DNA of 64,000 bases from positions 372,001-436,000 of the forward strand of contig JAQQFT010000023.1 in assembly GCA_029582265.1 (NCBI GenBank), read 5' to 3'. Below are positions 1 through 13,859 of this stretch, in pieces; the first letter of the stretch is position 1, and every line of letters starts with the position of its first letter. The notes under the pieces were generated by a model. That model had not been told where the DNA came from, did not search any database, and saw only the letters and a program-made list of their open reading frames with translations. The DNA comes from Zoroaster sp. YZ-2022 (taxonomy: Eukaryota; Echinodermata; Asteroidea; Forcipulatida; Zoroasteridae). The position numbers were made by a program, and so were the translations under genes.

Positions 1-628
1 TGTGCGTATACTTACCGTATTGAACCTATGAGTAGCGTATGAGTAGCGTATGGCAAGCGTATTCACAGCGTATGGACAGCGAATGTCAGCGTACGACCAG
101 CGTATGTCAGCGTATGAACAGCGTATGGACAGCGTATGGACAGCGTACTCTGCGTATGGCTAGCGTATGAGTAGCGTATGAACTGCGCATGCCCAGCGTA
201 CCGCCTATCCGCCTATCACGTGACAAAGTACCTATATAATCGGCGGCCTTTCAATGCGCTATCAATACGCTAGCTGTACGGTACACCTTCATGCCAACGT
301 ATGGCAACTTATGTCCAGCGTACTCGACCTATAAGTAACGTACCTATATCGTACCTCTAGCGTATTCAGCGTATGCCTAGCGTATGCTTAGCGGATTAAC
401 CATACGTCCGCATACGCACAAAATTTTTAAGCATGCTTAACAATTTATTTCTGTCTCAGCGTATGCCAGCGTATGCCAGCGTATGCCAGCGTATGCCACC
501 GTGCTTGAAACGTATACAACCCTATGCCTAACGTACCCCTAGCGTATGTGCACCGTACCAGCGTATGAGTGATAATTTTCATACGCTGGGCATACGCTAG
601 TACGATACGCAACAGTGTGACAGGGCCA
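1..628. mobile_element. Partial TTAA-flanked MITE with GCGTATG repeats (contig A copy)
   Basis: This is the right-hand part of the element seen whole at 23428-24156. It consists of dozens of imperfect GCGTATG heptamers spaced about 10 bases apart and ends in the inverted-repeat end ATACGCAACAGTGTGACAGG followed by GCCA and the target TTAA at 629-632. Its left end lies outside the window. It differs from the contig B copy only by scattered single-base changes and indels. Confidence 0.8.
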
Positions 629-1945
629 TTAACAAAGGTATTTATCCCCTACGAGTACACGGATAATTTTAAACGTTTTGAAGAAACGATTGTTCCTCCG
701 AAAAGACGCTTTTATAGTAGTTTGAATGACGAAGGCATTAAGGGAAGAACAATATAAGCGTGCTAAGAACGTTTGGGCCAAGTTTGAATGTAAAAATCTA
801 GGGATTATCACGACCTCTATGTGCGTACGGATACTTGGTTTATTAGCGGACGTCTTGGAAAATTTTCGAGCAACTTGTACAAAACAGTACGGGTTAGATC
901 CAGCTCATTATTACACAAGTCCTGGCTTGAGTTGGGACGCTCTGTTGAAACATTCGAGCGTACGTTTAGAGTTGTTGACGGATTACGACATGCATTTATT
1001 TATAGAAAAGGGCACTAGGGGAGGGACGTCTATGGTGAGCGAGAGATACGCTAAAGCAAACAATCCCTACCTCTCTGATTACGACCCATCAAAACCTAAA
1101 AATTACATTTTATACCTCGAATAACCTTTACGGCTGGGCGATGAGCCAATACCTTCCAACGGGGAAATTTGAATGGTTAACTGAAGATGAAATACTTTCA
1201 ACGAGGTTTGAAACAATCTCCCCAGAATCGAACGAGGGGTACATTTTAGAAGTTGATCTTGAATATCCTAAAGAATTTCACGATCTTCACAACGCGTTTC
1301 CACTCGCGCTAGAAAAGTTGGTAATTCCCAAGTAATGGATGTCGTCCTATCAGCTTGCGTTATTGAAAGACAGACCCACTCCCAAAGTAAATAAATTAAC
1401 TCCCAATTTGAATAACAAATCAAAATACATACTTTTTGTATCGTAATCTCCAATTATATTTATCGTTGGGTATGAAACTAACGAAAATTCATCGCGTTTT
1501 AAAATTTAATCAAGCACCTTGCATGAAGTTTTACATTGATTTAAACACGAGTTTGAGAAAAAATGCCAAGTCAGATTTTGAAAAAGATTTGTACAAGCTC
1601 ATGAATAATTCCGTTTTTGGAAAAACGATGGAAAATTTACGAAATCGGATCAACGTGAATCTAGTGAGGTGTCCGTAAATTAATCGCTAAAACGTCTTTT
1701 GCTAAACACAAGATTTTCGATCACGATCTAGCGGCTATTCATACGCACAAACTCAACGAGCATTTCAAACAAGTTTTATCTCTAAAAAGACTCTTTCCCA
1801 CTCTATGAATTTTATTAGAAATGATAATCATAACATTTACGACACGCGTTAATAAAATATCCTTATCACCGCTGGATACAAAGAGGTTATATACCACCAG
1901 ACAGAATTCATACTCGCTCAACATGGCCATTATAAATTACAAAAC
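629..1945 (+). pseudogene. Polinton DNA polymerase B fragment (contig A copy)
   Basis: Frameshifted remains of a protein-primed family B DNA polymerase, matching 24157-25455 almost base for base. Recognisable blocks are YGLDPAHYYTSPGLSWDALL (about 890-950), the LFIEKGTRGG block (about 990-1030) and the palm block [15 protein letters not shown] (about 1605-1650). The same short deletion that breaks the motif A region in the contig B copy occurs here near 1121. Extra one-base indels, such as an added G near 742 and a lost G near 803, break the frame further, which suggests poor base calling. It is interrupted on the left by the MITE and on the right by the LINE. Confidence 0.85.
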
Positions 1946-2416
1946 ATAAACAGCTCGATCTGAAATAATTTATACTCGTGTGTCACTGGAAAGAGGGGAT
2001 CCACTACTTTTTATATTAGGTACTACCTATCTCGATTAAGGTGTCTTGCTTGAGATACATTTGATGACTGAGCGGCTTACAAGCAGCCACTCATAACAGC
2101 TCTCCAGTTTTGTGCTAAGTAAGTGTTTTGTAGCTACAAGTTTGTCTTCATTTTATACTAGTGATTTCTTATTACATCTGGAATATACTGGACGTTTTTA
2201 TGTGAGTATTTGTACATTTGTTTTCTTATAATAAGTAAAACTGTTTTTTTTGTCTGTCTGTGCAGTAAAATTTTACTGTTGAGTGTATACACATTTTGGA
2301 TCTTCATTTTATTTGTGCAGTCAACTCTGATTTAGATTATAACCTGTAGCTAGAGATTATAACCTGTAGCTTGACCACAAGCCTTTTGTTTGGATCAACA
2401 ACTTTGTGATCAGACA

Positions 2417-5400
2417 ATGGAGGTCTACATCCTGTTTATTCTACTCCTGCTATCCAGACCATTTTGTCTCAATGACTCATCAGTAGATGGCTACAAGATG
2501 CAATCTACAGATTGTTCAACTAAAATCCGCCATCTTAAATTCTTGAGACGTCCTATATCATACTATGATAATTCATCTGCCACCTTTCACCTGGAACTCT
2601 TAATTTCTGGTGACATAAACCCAAACCCTGGACCTGAAACACTGATCAACACACCCTCAAACGCCACTCAGCTCCATAAAATTTCCTACAACCGTAATGA
2701 ACTACTCAATCTTCGCAATGCTCCATGTAATGATGTAGCTTTATCTTATTCAGCATTGAGTCAATTGAACTGTCTTGGAATACTTGCTAATCAACCCCAA
2801 ACATACCGCCGCACACATATAGGTAAAAAAAAGCTGGTCGCCGTAGAATGGACAGACTTACACAACTAGCACTCCAGCCTTACCAACGCCCAGCAGTGAA
2901 CTCAACCACATCAACATGCGACATTGGCATAACTTCAACTCAAATGTTCACGATGAGTCTAAACGTCAGCTCTGTGTCTTGAATACTCAATCCATATGTA
3001 ACAAATCGGATGAATTTGTTGACTTTGTACAATTTGGATCTTGTTGACATAAACCAGAGGACATGGTTTAAACCTAATGATGACTTGCCACCCCGAGTGT
3101 ACTCCTGCTGGCTACTTCCATCATATCCGCAGACCAATAAAGACCGGTGAGGGGTTGCCTCACTTTAGGTCCAGTTTTTATCTGTCAGTATGAAAAGTGT
3201 TAACATTGACTACCTAACATTTGAATCTGTGCATGCTGAGGTAACGTGCAACTCTAGATCTGTTCGCCTTGTTAATAGTTATCGACTAGAAAGGGATGTT
3301 GATGGTAAACATGAAACCTTCTCCAGTTTTCTGCAGGAATTTAAAAATTAATTGTCGATTATCTCTTACACCCATCTGACATTATTTTAACCAGCGATTT
3401 TAACATTCCATATGGACATTATTTCAAACAATTATGCAAATCAGTTTAAAGATCTGCTCTCTGCTCATGGATCTTGTACAGCATCACAGCACCCACTCAT
3501 CGGTATGGTCACTGTCTTGACCTCATGATAACGCGTGAAAATACTTCACCTCTTATCCTCGAATATAACTGTTCATCCTGGTTTATCTGATCATTATGCA
3601 ATCATGGTAAATTTGAACAAAACCTCCCATACCTATCATTTCTGTAACTACTCGCCACTGGAAAAAGTAAATATTAAAGATTTATGTCATGATGTTGAAT
3701 CTCAACTGAAAATGTAAACCTTGGAAGATGGTGAGCTGGATTCTTGTGTCAGTCTATTTGAATCTACTGTCCGTAACATCTTGGATTATCATGCTCTGCA
3801 AAAAAACTCTAACTGTTAAACTACAATCTGAATCCCTGGTTTGTGATGATATCCGTGCTGCAAGGAAAATCCGCCGTCATCAACTTGAGCGAAGATGGCG
3901 TGACAATGGGAAACTTGGAGTACATCGGCAAAAGAATACTGCAAACCAACGTGATATTGTGAAGAACGCAGTTAACCAGACAAAAATAACTCACTACTCA
4001 TCTCTTGTGGAAGATAGCTCTGGTGATCATAAAAAACTCTTTAACATTGTTGAAAAGCTGCTTCATAAACCCAACGCTCCAGTGCTTCCATGTACACACC
4101 TGATCAGGACCTCGCAAATGCTTTTTCAAACTTTTTGTCACAAAAATTTAGAATATCCGTCGTTCTTTTTCCCTCAGTACCTGCCATTCTATCACAAACA
4201 CCATCACGCAAGGATCCACAATGTAGACTGGTCCATGTTTGAGCCTACTAGTGCTACGAGATCAAGAAACTCATTATGAAATCGCCATCAAAATCATGTG
4301 AACTTGATCCAGTGCCAACTTCGCTAATAAAACAAAATATTGATGTGTTTGTATAGCAGTATATCACAATTATTGTAAAACATATCTCTTTCTTCCCGTT
4401 GTTTCCCTAATAGCCAGAAGGTTGCTCATATTAAACCACTCCTAAAGAAAACCCAATTTGGACAAGGAAGTTTTCAAAATTACCGACCAGTGGCGAATTA
4501 ATGTACCTGATAAACAATCGAGCGAGTTGTTTCATCACGGATCTCTGACCATGTTCGTGCTAATAACCTGTCGGACACATTTCGGTCAGCCTACAAAACC
4601 ATTTCATGGAACGGAAACTGCTTTTCTTCGCGTCAACAATGACATTTTATCTGCCATGGATGAGGGAAAATCACTGCATTAGTTTTGTTAGACTTAAGCG
4701 CCGCTTTTGACACGGTCGATCATAAAATCCGTCTCTCCCGCCTTCAATATCATCTTGGAATACATATGCCACAGCCTGGATTGGTGTAAGTCCTACCTTT
4801 TAATAGGCCTCAGCATGTTTGTATTGGTAACGCCATCTCTGAGCCTGTTACTCTTGACTATTCTGTACCCCAAGGTGTGTGCTCAGCCCAGTGGTTTACT
4901 GTTTATACCTTTCCAGTTCGTGATATCATTTTGAAGTATAATTTAAATTACCATGTTTACGCTGATGACACGCAGCTTTACATTACTTTAAATCTTCTCA
5001 AGAACCTGCTGATTCCTGCATTAAAACACTGGAGAAATGTATTCATAAGATTCGTAGTTGGATGAGATAAAACTTCCTTAAATTGAACGATGAAAAAATG
5101 TTCTATTTGGATCACGTCAGCAATTGTCTAAAGTTTCTCTTCCATTTATTACAATTGGTGACTCGCAGATAACCCCCTCATTACATGCACGTAATTTGGG
5201 TGTTATATTTGACTCGACAATGACTTTAAAACTACATATCTCCAACATTGTTCGCATATCATCATTTCATATCAGAAATATAAGCCGAATTAGGAAATAC
5301 TTGAATAAAAGTGCTGCTGAACAAATTATACATGCGTTTGTCACATCACGGCTCGATAACGGGAATGCTCTCCTTTACGGTCTCCCGCAGAATCAAATAT

Positions 5401-5802
5401 TCTCGTCTTCAGCACATACAAAACACAGCAGCTCGTATGTGACTTTGTCCAGAAAGTCATGCCATATCACCCCAATCTTGAAAGAACTGCACTGGCTTCC
5501 TGTTTCACAGATAATTGTTTTAAACTTATGCTAATTGTTCACAAATCTTTAATAACATTGCTCCAATTTATATTTCTGAACTGCTTAAAGTCTACACTCC
5601 ATCACGCAATTTGCGTTCCAGTAACATGTCACTCCTAAAGGAACCAACTTCAAAACGGAACTGGGGTGATAGGTCGTTTTCTGTCGCAGCTCCGAGACTC
5701 TGGAATCATCTTCAACTAACTCAAATCTGTCATAGTATAACCAGATTCAAGTCGATGCTTAAAACTCATCTTATGTCACAACTCTTCAAAGATGATGTAT
5801 AA
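2417..5802 (+). pseudogene. LINE ORF: 2A-like leader, APE endonuclease, reverse transcriptase (contig A copy)
   Basis: The ATG at 2417 opens a hydrophobic leader (MEVYILFILLLLSRPFC) and the 2A-like GDINPNPGP lies at 2609-2635. Endonuclease blocks (LNTQSICNKSDEFVDFVQ and a final SDHYAIMVNL) and reverse transcriptase blocks (DLSAAFDTVDHKI, YADDTQLY) follow in several frames. The last codon, TAA at 5800-5802, overlaps the mariner insertion. At least a dozen indels relative to the 25951-29357 copy break the frame, so this copy cannot encode an intact protein as written. Confidence 0.8.
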
Positions 5803-6595
5803 ACCCTCAAAAAAGTTCTGCAATTCAAATTTGATGGGTAATATATATCTTGTTGCTTCATCATCATACGTGAATGTGGTATCATCAGAAAGCTTGATTA
5901 TTCCTCTTTACAATGATGTGTCATTTGTGATGCTTATGCAATCATGGAATGCGCAGTCCTTCTGAATATGCAGCAAGGCCAAAAATGAAATGTTGCAAAA
6001 TTCGTTGTTTTCAATAGTTAATTCATCCAAACTTTAATGACAAAACAATGATGACACAGACACATTTTTTCTCACTCTCTCCTCTCCACGGCCTGACACC
6101 TTCTCCTCATGCTGTTCACCAGCCTCGTCACACGAAGCTGTGGGATGGCGTTCCACTCTTCAACAAGGATCAGCTGGAGTTGTCCAATTGCTTGGGCCTT
6201 TAGGAGATCTGATAAGCGTGGCATCTTTAAACATCTTACAAACGACCACTCAGTAAACTGCAGCTCTACCTCACACAAACATTATTGAAGGCACCATTGA
6301 CATTCATGCAAGACATGCACTGTCATCTGGGCACTATTCAAAACATACTGCATCTTCACAAGAAATGGAGACTTCGGTGTTGAAAAACAATGCTTTTGCA
6401 ACATTTCACTTCAGACTTTGCCCTATATTCAGGAGTACTGCACATTCCATGATTACATAATCACGGCAGATGGCACATCATTGTAAAGAGGAATAATCAA
6501 GCTTTTCAATGACACCAGTTTCTTTTTTCATACATCAGTAACAAGAAAGATATCATCCCTCAAACTTGAATTGCAGAACTTTTTTTGAGGGGTTT
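5802..6595 (-). mobile_element. Tc1/mariner relic inside LINE (contig A copy)
   Basis: The terminal inverted repeats begin AACCCTC and end GAGGGGTT, flanked by TA at 5800-5801 and 6596-6597. A reverse-strand remnant at 6072-6278 reads like the C-terminal end of a Tc1/mariner transposase (EEWNAIPQ ... LVNSMRRRCQAV). It is the same insertion as 29357-30153. Confidence 0.8.
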
Positions 6596-6834
6596 ATTTG
6601 TAATTGCATTTTAGGTATATGTATCTCGGTACATAATTTTTCTTTACCTATGCTATCATTGTATATTGTTTGTGTTAATGTTTTTTCTTTGTTTCGCGCC
6701 TTGAGCGCCCAGCAGGGTGGATATGTGCGCGCTAAAATCTTATTATTATTATATTACATGTATAGCAAGGCTGATTGTGTCAGATGAACAAATGTTAAAA
6801 TAGATTGAGTATAGCGCTTACATCACGCGATGTA

Positions 6835-7412
6835 TGAGTCGCACACCTTTTGTTACGCCCAGCAACGAGGTGATAACGTGTTACCTTTATTTTAAACAAA
6901 ATAATACAAATAAATAAAAATAAAATAAATTTAGCTCGCGTGAGCTTAAACTAGACCAAATTCTGGATATGGCTGCCTATAGCAACGAGGATACCGTGCT
7001 GCTTTTATTAAAACAACAAAACAATAATTTAAAAACCAGCTGGCGCGAGCTAATCTAGACCAAATTTTGATATGGTATATCATCGGGAGGATAACGGCGT
7101 TACGTTTTACGAAAAAGACAAACGCCAGCATCCTCGTTCTAAGAAGAAGAGTTGCGCCAATGAGTTGCAGCGGATCGTATATAGTCGCTTAAGTTTGCGT
7201 GTTGTGAAATTACGAATGAGATAGTTGAATAAAGCGCAAATACGTTCTGCCATCCTAGTTGCGAAAAGGTGACGAATGGAGTCAGCGGGATTTATAGTTA
7301 GGTTTGGTGTTGTGAGTTAAGAATAGCAGCAACGCAAGTTATCCTCAAGTTGCTATAGGCGCAGCCAGATCAGGAATTTGGTCTCTCTGGTTTAGCTCGC
7401 GCGCGAGCTATT
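6835..7412. repeat. Complex inverted-repeat (fold-back) block, contig A copy
   Basis: Counterpart of 30420-30957. Repeated GCAACGAGGATAACG motifs occur in both orientations, with the palindrome-like AGCTCGCGTGAGCT near 6930 and AGCTCGCGCGCGAGCT near 7394. It is more degraded than the contig B copy. Confidence 0.7.
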
Positions 7413-7595
7413 TATTATTATTATTTTTAAATTCCATATTTTATTAATTGGCAAAAAACTAATCGCTATTATGTTATTTTGAAATTAAATATTTTAGGAG
7501 TGTAATTCAGTACTGTTCAAGTAGCACTATTTGTAATTCTTCTCTCACAAAGATCGAGAGGACCCAATTCCTAAATAATACAATATATTGATTTT

Positions 7596-8095
7596 NNNNN
7601 NNNNNNNNNNNNNNNNNNNNNNNNNNNNNNNNNNNNNNNNNNNNNNNNNNNNNNNNNNNNNNNNNNNNNNNNNNNNNNNNNNNNNNNNNNNNNNNNNNNN
7701 NNNNNNNNNNNNNNNNNNNNNNNNNNNNNNNNNNNNNNNNNNNNNNNNNNNNNNNNNNNNNNNNNNNNNNNNNNNNNNNNNNNNNNNNNNNNNNNNNNNN
7801 NNNNNNNNNNNNNNNNNNNNNNNNNNNNNNNNNNNNNNNNNNNNNNNNNNNNNNNNNNNNNNNNNNNNNNNNNNNNNNNNNNNNNNNNNNNNNNNNNNNN
7901 NNNNNNNNNNNNNNNNNNNNNNNNNNNNNNNNNNNNNNNNNNNNNNNNNNNNNNNNNNNNNNNNNNNNNNNNNNNNNNNNNNNNNNNNNNNNNNNNNNNN
8001 NNNNNNNNNNNNNNNNNNNNNNNNNNNNNNNNNNNNNNNNNNNNNNNNNNNNNNNNNNNNNNNNNNNNNNNNNNNNNNNNNNNNNNNNNNNNNNN
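7596..8095. other. Assembly gap of exactly 500 N
   Basis: A fixed-length gap typical of scaffolding. Contig A ends at the point matching about 31135, just beside the integrase region of the Polinton. Any reading frame drawn through it is meaningless. Confidence 0.99.
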
Positions 8096-8290
8096 TAACG
8101 GGAATTTTTTGAGTTGATTTTTGGTGAAACTGGGCTTTTCGGGGTCGTAGAACGCCGATCAAATTGATTTTTTTTGCATAAAGGGAAAAAGTTTTATTGA
8201 ATAATAAAAATTGTTAGTAATCATTACACATTTCGAACGAAAACAGCAATACAGCACTTATCATTATTCCAAAGCCCATTTAAGGAAATC
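8096..8290. repeat. Left arm of a ~190-base inverted repeat
   Basis: The first bases of contig B are, at roughly 85% by eye, the reverse complement of about 14035-14220. Shared landmarks are GTGAAACTG, GCTTTTC, GATCAAATTG, TTTTATTGAATAATAA, TAATCATTACA, CGAACGAAAACAGCAA and ACAGCACTTATCATT. The arms are about 5.75 kb apart. It could be the TIRs of a DNA transposon or two independent inverted copies of a short repeat. Confidence 0.65.
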
Positions 8291-11200
8291 GCCCAAAACG
8301 TTGTGTTTTAAAGAACAAAACAATAAACCCAACATACTTTTACTCACTTTTTTTTCTATTTGTGTTTGTCCCCGTTGAATATTTTGGGTTTTTGACTGTT
8401 TGTTTGTTTTCCTTTAGGGGGACGACAGCAAGTATATGATTTTTTAGAAAAAAGGGTCCCCTTGGGGCAAACATTTTAAAACAATAAATATATTTTTTAT
8501 TTTTGGGTTTTGGGTTTAATTATGCAAAATGATGTTCTCATCTCTCAAGTATCCGGCTTTTCAACACATTAAGAAAAAATTTAAATCTTGGGAGGCTTAA
8601 TGAATTATGTATTACTACTTTTAAAAAAATTTAAATGTTTACAAAGCTGGTATTAAAGGATTCCCAAACTAAAGGGTTTAAAATTTTCGCACATGAAGCA
8701 AACCAGGCCATCCAAAAACCATTGATCAGGCGTGGTGGTTTTTTGACCACACCCTGATTGTAGACAAAAACATGTGATTCCTTTTACATAATTGCAATAT
8801 TTGTATTTAGGGATTCAATAAAAACAATTTGGTTTACACATGTCCAGACAATTTGAACCCCAGATGGTCCCCAGATGATCATTTACACATTTGAAATCAA
8901 GGGGAAACCCAAACAGGGAAGGTCAAAAATTTTCCGTCATATTTTCAAACTCAAGAATTTTAAAAAGGGTTGGGTTTCATATAAAAAAAAAAACCCAAAA
9001 ACGTTTTTAGATGATAATAAAGATAAAAACAATGTACATTATAAAAAAGGGAATTTAACAAACCCATACTAAACAAAAAAACAAATGTAAATGTGATATC
9101 GGCATTTTAAAACCATGACCAAGTAGGGGAAAAATTGGCCCGAGATTTCAAAAATAAAGGGGGACAAAAAAAAAATTGGAGAAAAAAATAGAAGAAGAAG
9201 GGCCGGGGTTTATATAGTTCCCCCAAGTCACACACAAATCACAAAAGATATTTCCTTGTAGCTTTTAAATTAAATTACAAAGTGTCATGGGAAAAGAATT
9301 TTAATTTTTTTACATTTACTTGACTAATTTGCACTAATTTTAAGTAGTTTTAGAGGAAAGGGAAGAAAAAGGGGTCGATGAAAAACCTGTATACCATGAT
9401 TCAAGTAAAAAGTTTTGCTTTATATCCTTACTTGAGAGGATCCTTGGCCCCCCTTTTGTCCACTTTTTTTTAAAGATTGTGTATAAATTCCCGTTTTACA
9501 AGGAGGTTTCTGCTGGTTTCATCTTCAAGACCTTTCTAATGTTAAAAAAAGCACATTTTGGTATTTACAGGTAGATAATGTGGGAAAGAACATTTGGGAA
9601 ATATTGTTTAAAAAAAACAGAGTTAAGAAATTTTAGAGTAAAAACCCAATGCATGTACAGGAAGATGGTTTTTTAGTCCAAGACTACGTAGGTTTTCAAC
9701 TATTCGGGGTGGTCCCCCCAAAAAAACTTCATTATGTTTTAAGAGACAGGGATGGTTGCAAGGACAATGGGAATCAGTGATTTTAGAAACAAAAAAAAGT
9801 CCATGGCCCGTGAAAAGGGTCTAAGGTCCATAGTAAAATGGAAGCCGAGTGGGTGTATACCCCCTGCATATTGGAAGTGAAGGGACAATAGAGGTGATTA
9901 AAACCCCGCGGATCAGGCTGGCTTTTAAAAAATTTATGTGTTTGAAACAATTGTTGTTTTACGTCAGGAAAACTCAAATTCGCCACTTTGCAAAAGTTCT
10001 CTATTGACAAAACCATAAAGGTAAAAAAATTTTAACCTGGGTGAACCATTGACCTGGGATGCAGCTTTCAAACCCCCCCTGCCAGCAGACAACCCATTAA
10101 AGTGTAACCTTTCCCTGATTTCCCACAATCCCAATTTAATCAATCATCCTGCCCTTGTTTTCCCTTGGCCCCGCCCTGAGATGTTTATTTTGAGGTTTTG
10201 TTGTGATATTAGAATGGTCAGACAAATATTATAATCTCTTGGTTTCTCTGTAAATGTCAGAGGAAAAAAAAAGGGTTTTTTGTAACCTTTTTTTTAAAGG
10301 GGTTTTTGGGGCTGGCCCCCATATAAACTTTATATTTGGCGAAATTGTTTTCGGGGGTAGGGGGACTCTATTAGTCTGTTTACACCATTTGAAAGGGATT
10401 GGGGGCCCTATGAACTTTTTCGCATTCATACGTACTAAATGTTTTAGTGCCTTCATTTTATACTTTTTTTATATTGCGACCAGCACCGCGGGGGGGTGCC
10501 CCAAATGGCAACAGAAAAAGAACCGAAAGGATAATTATTCTCCGTTTTCCAGAAACCATTTTCTTTAATAATTACAATAAACCTAATCATAGATTTGAGC
10601 GTCTGGGGGAAATTGGATTTACCGGTAATATTCACATAGTATGCCCTATCACCAGTTATAAATGCAAGATCCGGCAGAAATCAAAAGTTAAACCCAGCTC
10701 AAAAGGTTTTGAAAAAAAATGTACCACCCCCTTTAACCATATTATTAACCAACATGGGTACCAAGTGGGCACAACTTTGTAATTCCCCAAAAGGTAATGA
10801 TCCTTGTTTTCAAATAAACTTTGAAGATTATCAAAAAAACACAAAAAATTAATTATTAAGTATCACCCCTATGATCTTGTAAAAGGGGACCCCCATACCA
10901 AAACAAAGTAACGGGTCTAAACAAACACAAAAAGGTTTCCCACGGGTTTCTAATGAAATTTTAATAGTAAAGGTTAAAGGAATTTAAAAATTAAAAAATA
11001 AAAAATTCCCCCCCTTAAGAAATCCAATGAAATCAAATCCAAATTTGTCCCGGGCAAGCCCCCAATTCTGACCCCCAAAAAAAACAACACGGGAGAAAAA
11101 AAGGGGCCAAAAAAAAGTAACCATAAATTATATATTTATAGAACAATAGTTTCCATCAAAATAAACACTTAATAAAAAATAATGATTGAAAAAAGGGGCA

Positions 11201-13130
11201 TAGTATCAACAATGGAAATCAATCAATTAAAAAACCCCAAAGTTCAATACAGGAACCCGGGCTTGACCAGGGTTGTGTCCGTTTGGCAATGGGGCGTGGA
11301 AATTCACGCTGGCTCAGTGTTGAAGGTCGACCCTTTCCTCTGAACCACTCTGGTACAGGTATTACAAAAGCCAAACCCAGTCTGGTTTTGGGATGTGGAG
11401 AGTGTCAACCCGGTGGTTTCCCATCAACGTGAAAAGACAATTACAACATGTGTAACTCACCCCTCTGGGTTTTAGTCGTAGGGACGACATGACCTGAGGG
11501 CCAATTATTATATTTGTTTGTATTTCACATCTGCACAATGTAATGAGCTTAACAGAACAAAATGTAATCATATTCGTATTTGTTTTTAGTATGGCATAAC
11601 AAAATAAATGTTGGTAATTATATGTCAACTCCTACTTTTTGTTCTTATCCTAGAAATCTGGAGAACAACAGAATCAGTGAATCCTTGCACCAGTAATATT
11701 TGCTGGCCGCTAAGGCTGTATTTCTTGTAAAGTTGTAATGTCATGAATTTCATTCACATAGCATCAATCCACCAATTTCTTTCTTTACGGTTACGTCACC
11801 AAAAAACAATCTGAAATCTAAAATCAGATGAAATACGATCTTTATGTTTGCCGATCGAAATATTATATATACGCATGTTGATTGTTTGTTTTAACCATTA
11901 ATTACTTGTCCCAATAATTGCAGCACTTGTTCATGCAGAAAACAATCAGTAACTCATTACTCCATGTCGGTAAAAGGACATCAGAAAATGCAACAAACCA
12001 GCCACAGCACTTTTGGACTGATTTACGTTTAATGTAGAAACGATGACTATGTTGTTTCACTAATAACGGCAATTTAATACAAAAATAAACAATTCATCGG
12101 AACATTGATATTTTACTCGATAAGTGAATATAAAATGCTGTAAAATTAAATACTTTTCAAAATAATGTCAGACAAACATGGTTTTACAGTAAACATGTAT
12201 ATAAATTCATGTTGAAGTTTTTAGTAAAAATATATCTTTGTGTCACAAGGTCCACCATGGATTGGGGACAAAAGTGGATACCGACACAGCTAAAGGCACC
12301 CAGGGAAATGAACACCACAAACAAAGGAAACAGAGGAATGCCACAAAAGATTAATTTTACAATATAATTTAATTTATTACCAACAATGTAAACTTACAAT
12401 AAACATACCATCTATTAAATACAATTTAACAGCAATTCAAGTAAATTAAGATAAATGATAAAATTCGAACCCAGTTGTTGATCGTTGTGTAGTTGGTTGG
12501 TTAAGCGTGCGGCGTACACATGGGAACTCACTTGATATAAACCCTTGCCACGCATCGGCGGATGCACGTCTGTCCCGAGACGGCGTTTTGGCTCCAATAC
12601 CAGAAACAGTGTCAGCATCTCCACATCCCAATCCAGACCCTAAAGTCCAGAACATTATTTAAAAAATAGACCCCAAAGGTTGTGGCGAGACTTAGCAGTC
12701 ATCAAGTCCCGGCAATCTCCACTCGTATGTCCCCAAATCCATCAGCTAACAGAGCTGTAATACCCAGAAAACGGCTGATCAGGCTGGTTTTAGTGGAGCT
12801 CAGATCCGTACCCCAGGGTGGGGTCGCAGTCAGAGGCCCCAGTGCCCAAAATCATCGAGCAGGTGCTTCCCAAAACCCTTTACTTTCTTTCTTTAAATAT
12901 TACACCAATATATTGAATATTCATTTTCCCCACAAATTTGAATAATAATTTGATCCAGACCATATGTAAGTAAATCGTGGGGGGGAATATCTTGCATGTT
13001 TAAGCCAAATAAGGGAAATCAAATTCACAAATAGATTCTTCAGTAAACAAAAATGCAGCCCCATGGCTCGGTGGGCATTAACAAAATAAGGTAATAAGCT
13101 GGTTTCCATAAAAAGAAAGCAGGTACTGAA
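8291..13130. other. Low-quality, gene-free stretch
   Basis: Runs such as AAAAAAGGGG, TTTTAAAAA and CCCCCC are strongly over-represented compared with the rest of the window, and coding potential is absent. The pattern looks like unpolished long-read consensus. I see no domain, RNA gene or clear repeat boundary, apart from a truncated LRR exon near 11654. Short frames here, for example at 8875, 10254 and 12682, show no protein-like composition. Confidence 0.5.
11654..11692 (+). pseudogene. Truncated LRR exon
   Basis: After an acceptor-like CCTAG, the sequence AAATCTGGAGAACAACAGAA resembles the start of the 72-base LRR exons found downstream (compare 49048). The match stops after about 27-39 bases and there is no GTAAGT donor. 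It is probably a decayed member of the receptor's LRR exon array. Confidence 0.4.
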
Positions 13131-13859
13131 AGGACATAAAGCTCGTCACACCCACAGGATTTAATTGAAATTTTAAATTTAAAAATACATGTACACATTA
13201 ATTCTAAGTTTGTGACACTTTTTGTGCCTATATTTTCCTTTCAAAAGAAATTATCAATTTCCCCATGAAATAAACATTTCGAAATTGCCAGCACAATACA
13301 AAAGTAGACACAGTTTAAAAATGAGCAAATATAATGATATACCGAACTAAACCAGGAAAACAACGAATGTTACGTAGAAACATATAAGGAACAATGGTTG
13401 GGAAAGACACCAATATTGGAAAAAGAAACCATGCTACTTGTTCTGGTAGAAAAGATGCTTAATCGGCAAAAGTGATTGCGATTTAATGAAATGACACTTG
13501 GTTGTTCTCTCCACTGATCAGAAATTCATCCTTTCAGCTATCGGTCCCCGTGACTATAAACCCAATACAAATTCTGCTTATAACTAATCCATGACATACA
13601 GTAGCTTTGTGCAGACCGCGCTGGTGAGAGTGGATTCTTCACCGAGTATGGCACCCAAAAACCGCATCTTTTCTCACCCTTTTACAATTGCCATCTTCTC
13701 ACCTTTAACTATTCTTTGAAAAACGTTATATTGATATTTTATAATCGACCCCTCGTTCATCCGCTCACGTCATAGGATACAGACATATTTATTTGTTTGC
13801 ATTCTAAAAAGGTATTTATATGGTTGACTAGACCATATTTCCCCCAATTTCACGTGTAA

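Larger units (their letters stand above)
1990..6760 (+). mobile_element. CR1/L2-type LINE (contig A copy)
   Basis: Non-LTR retrotransposon copy equivalent to 25520-30318. It has a 5' leader, an ORF with endonuclease and reverse transcriptase from 2417, a Tc1/mariner relic at 5802-6595, and a 3' tail with the CGCCTTGAGCGCC motif followed by ATT repeats (about 6700-6755). The 5' limit is approximate because both copies share the same flank. Reading frames are more broken than in the contig B copy, mostly at homopolymers. Confidence 0.85.
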
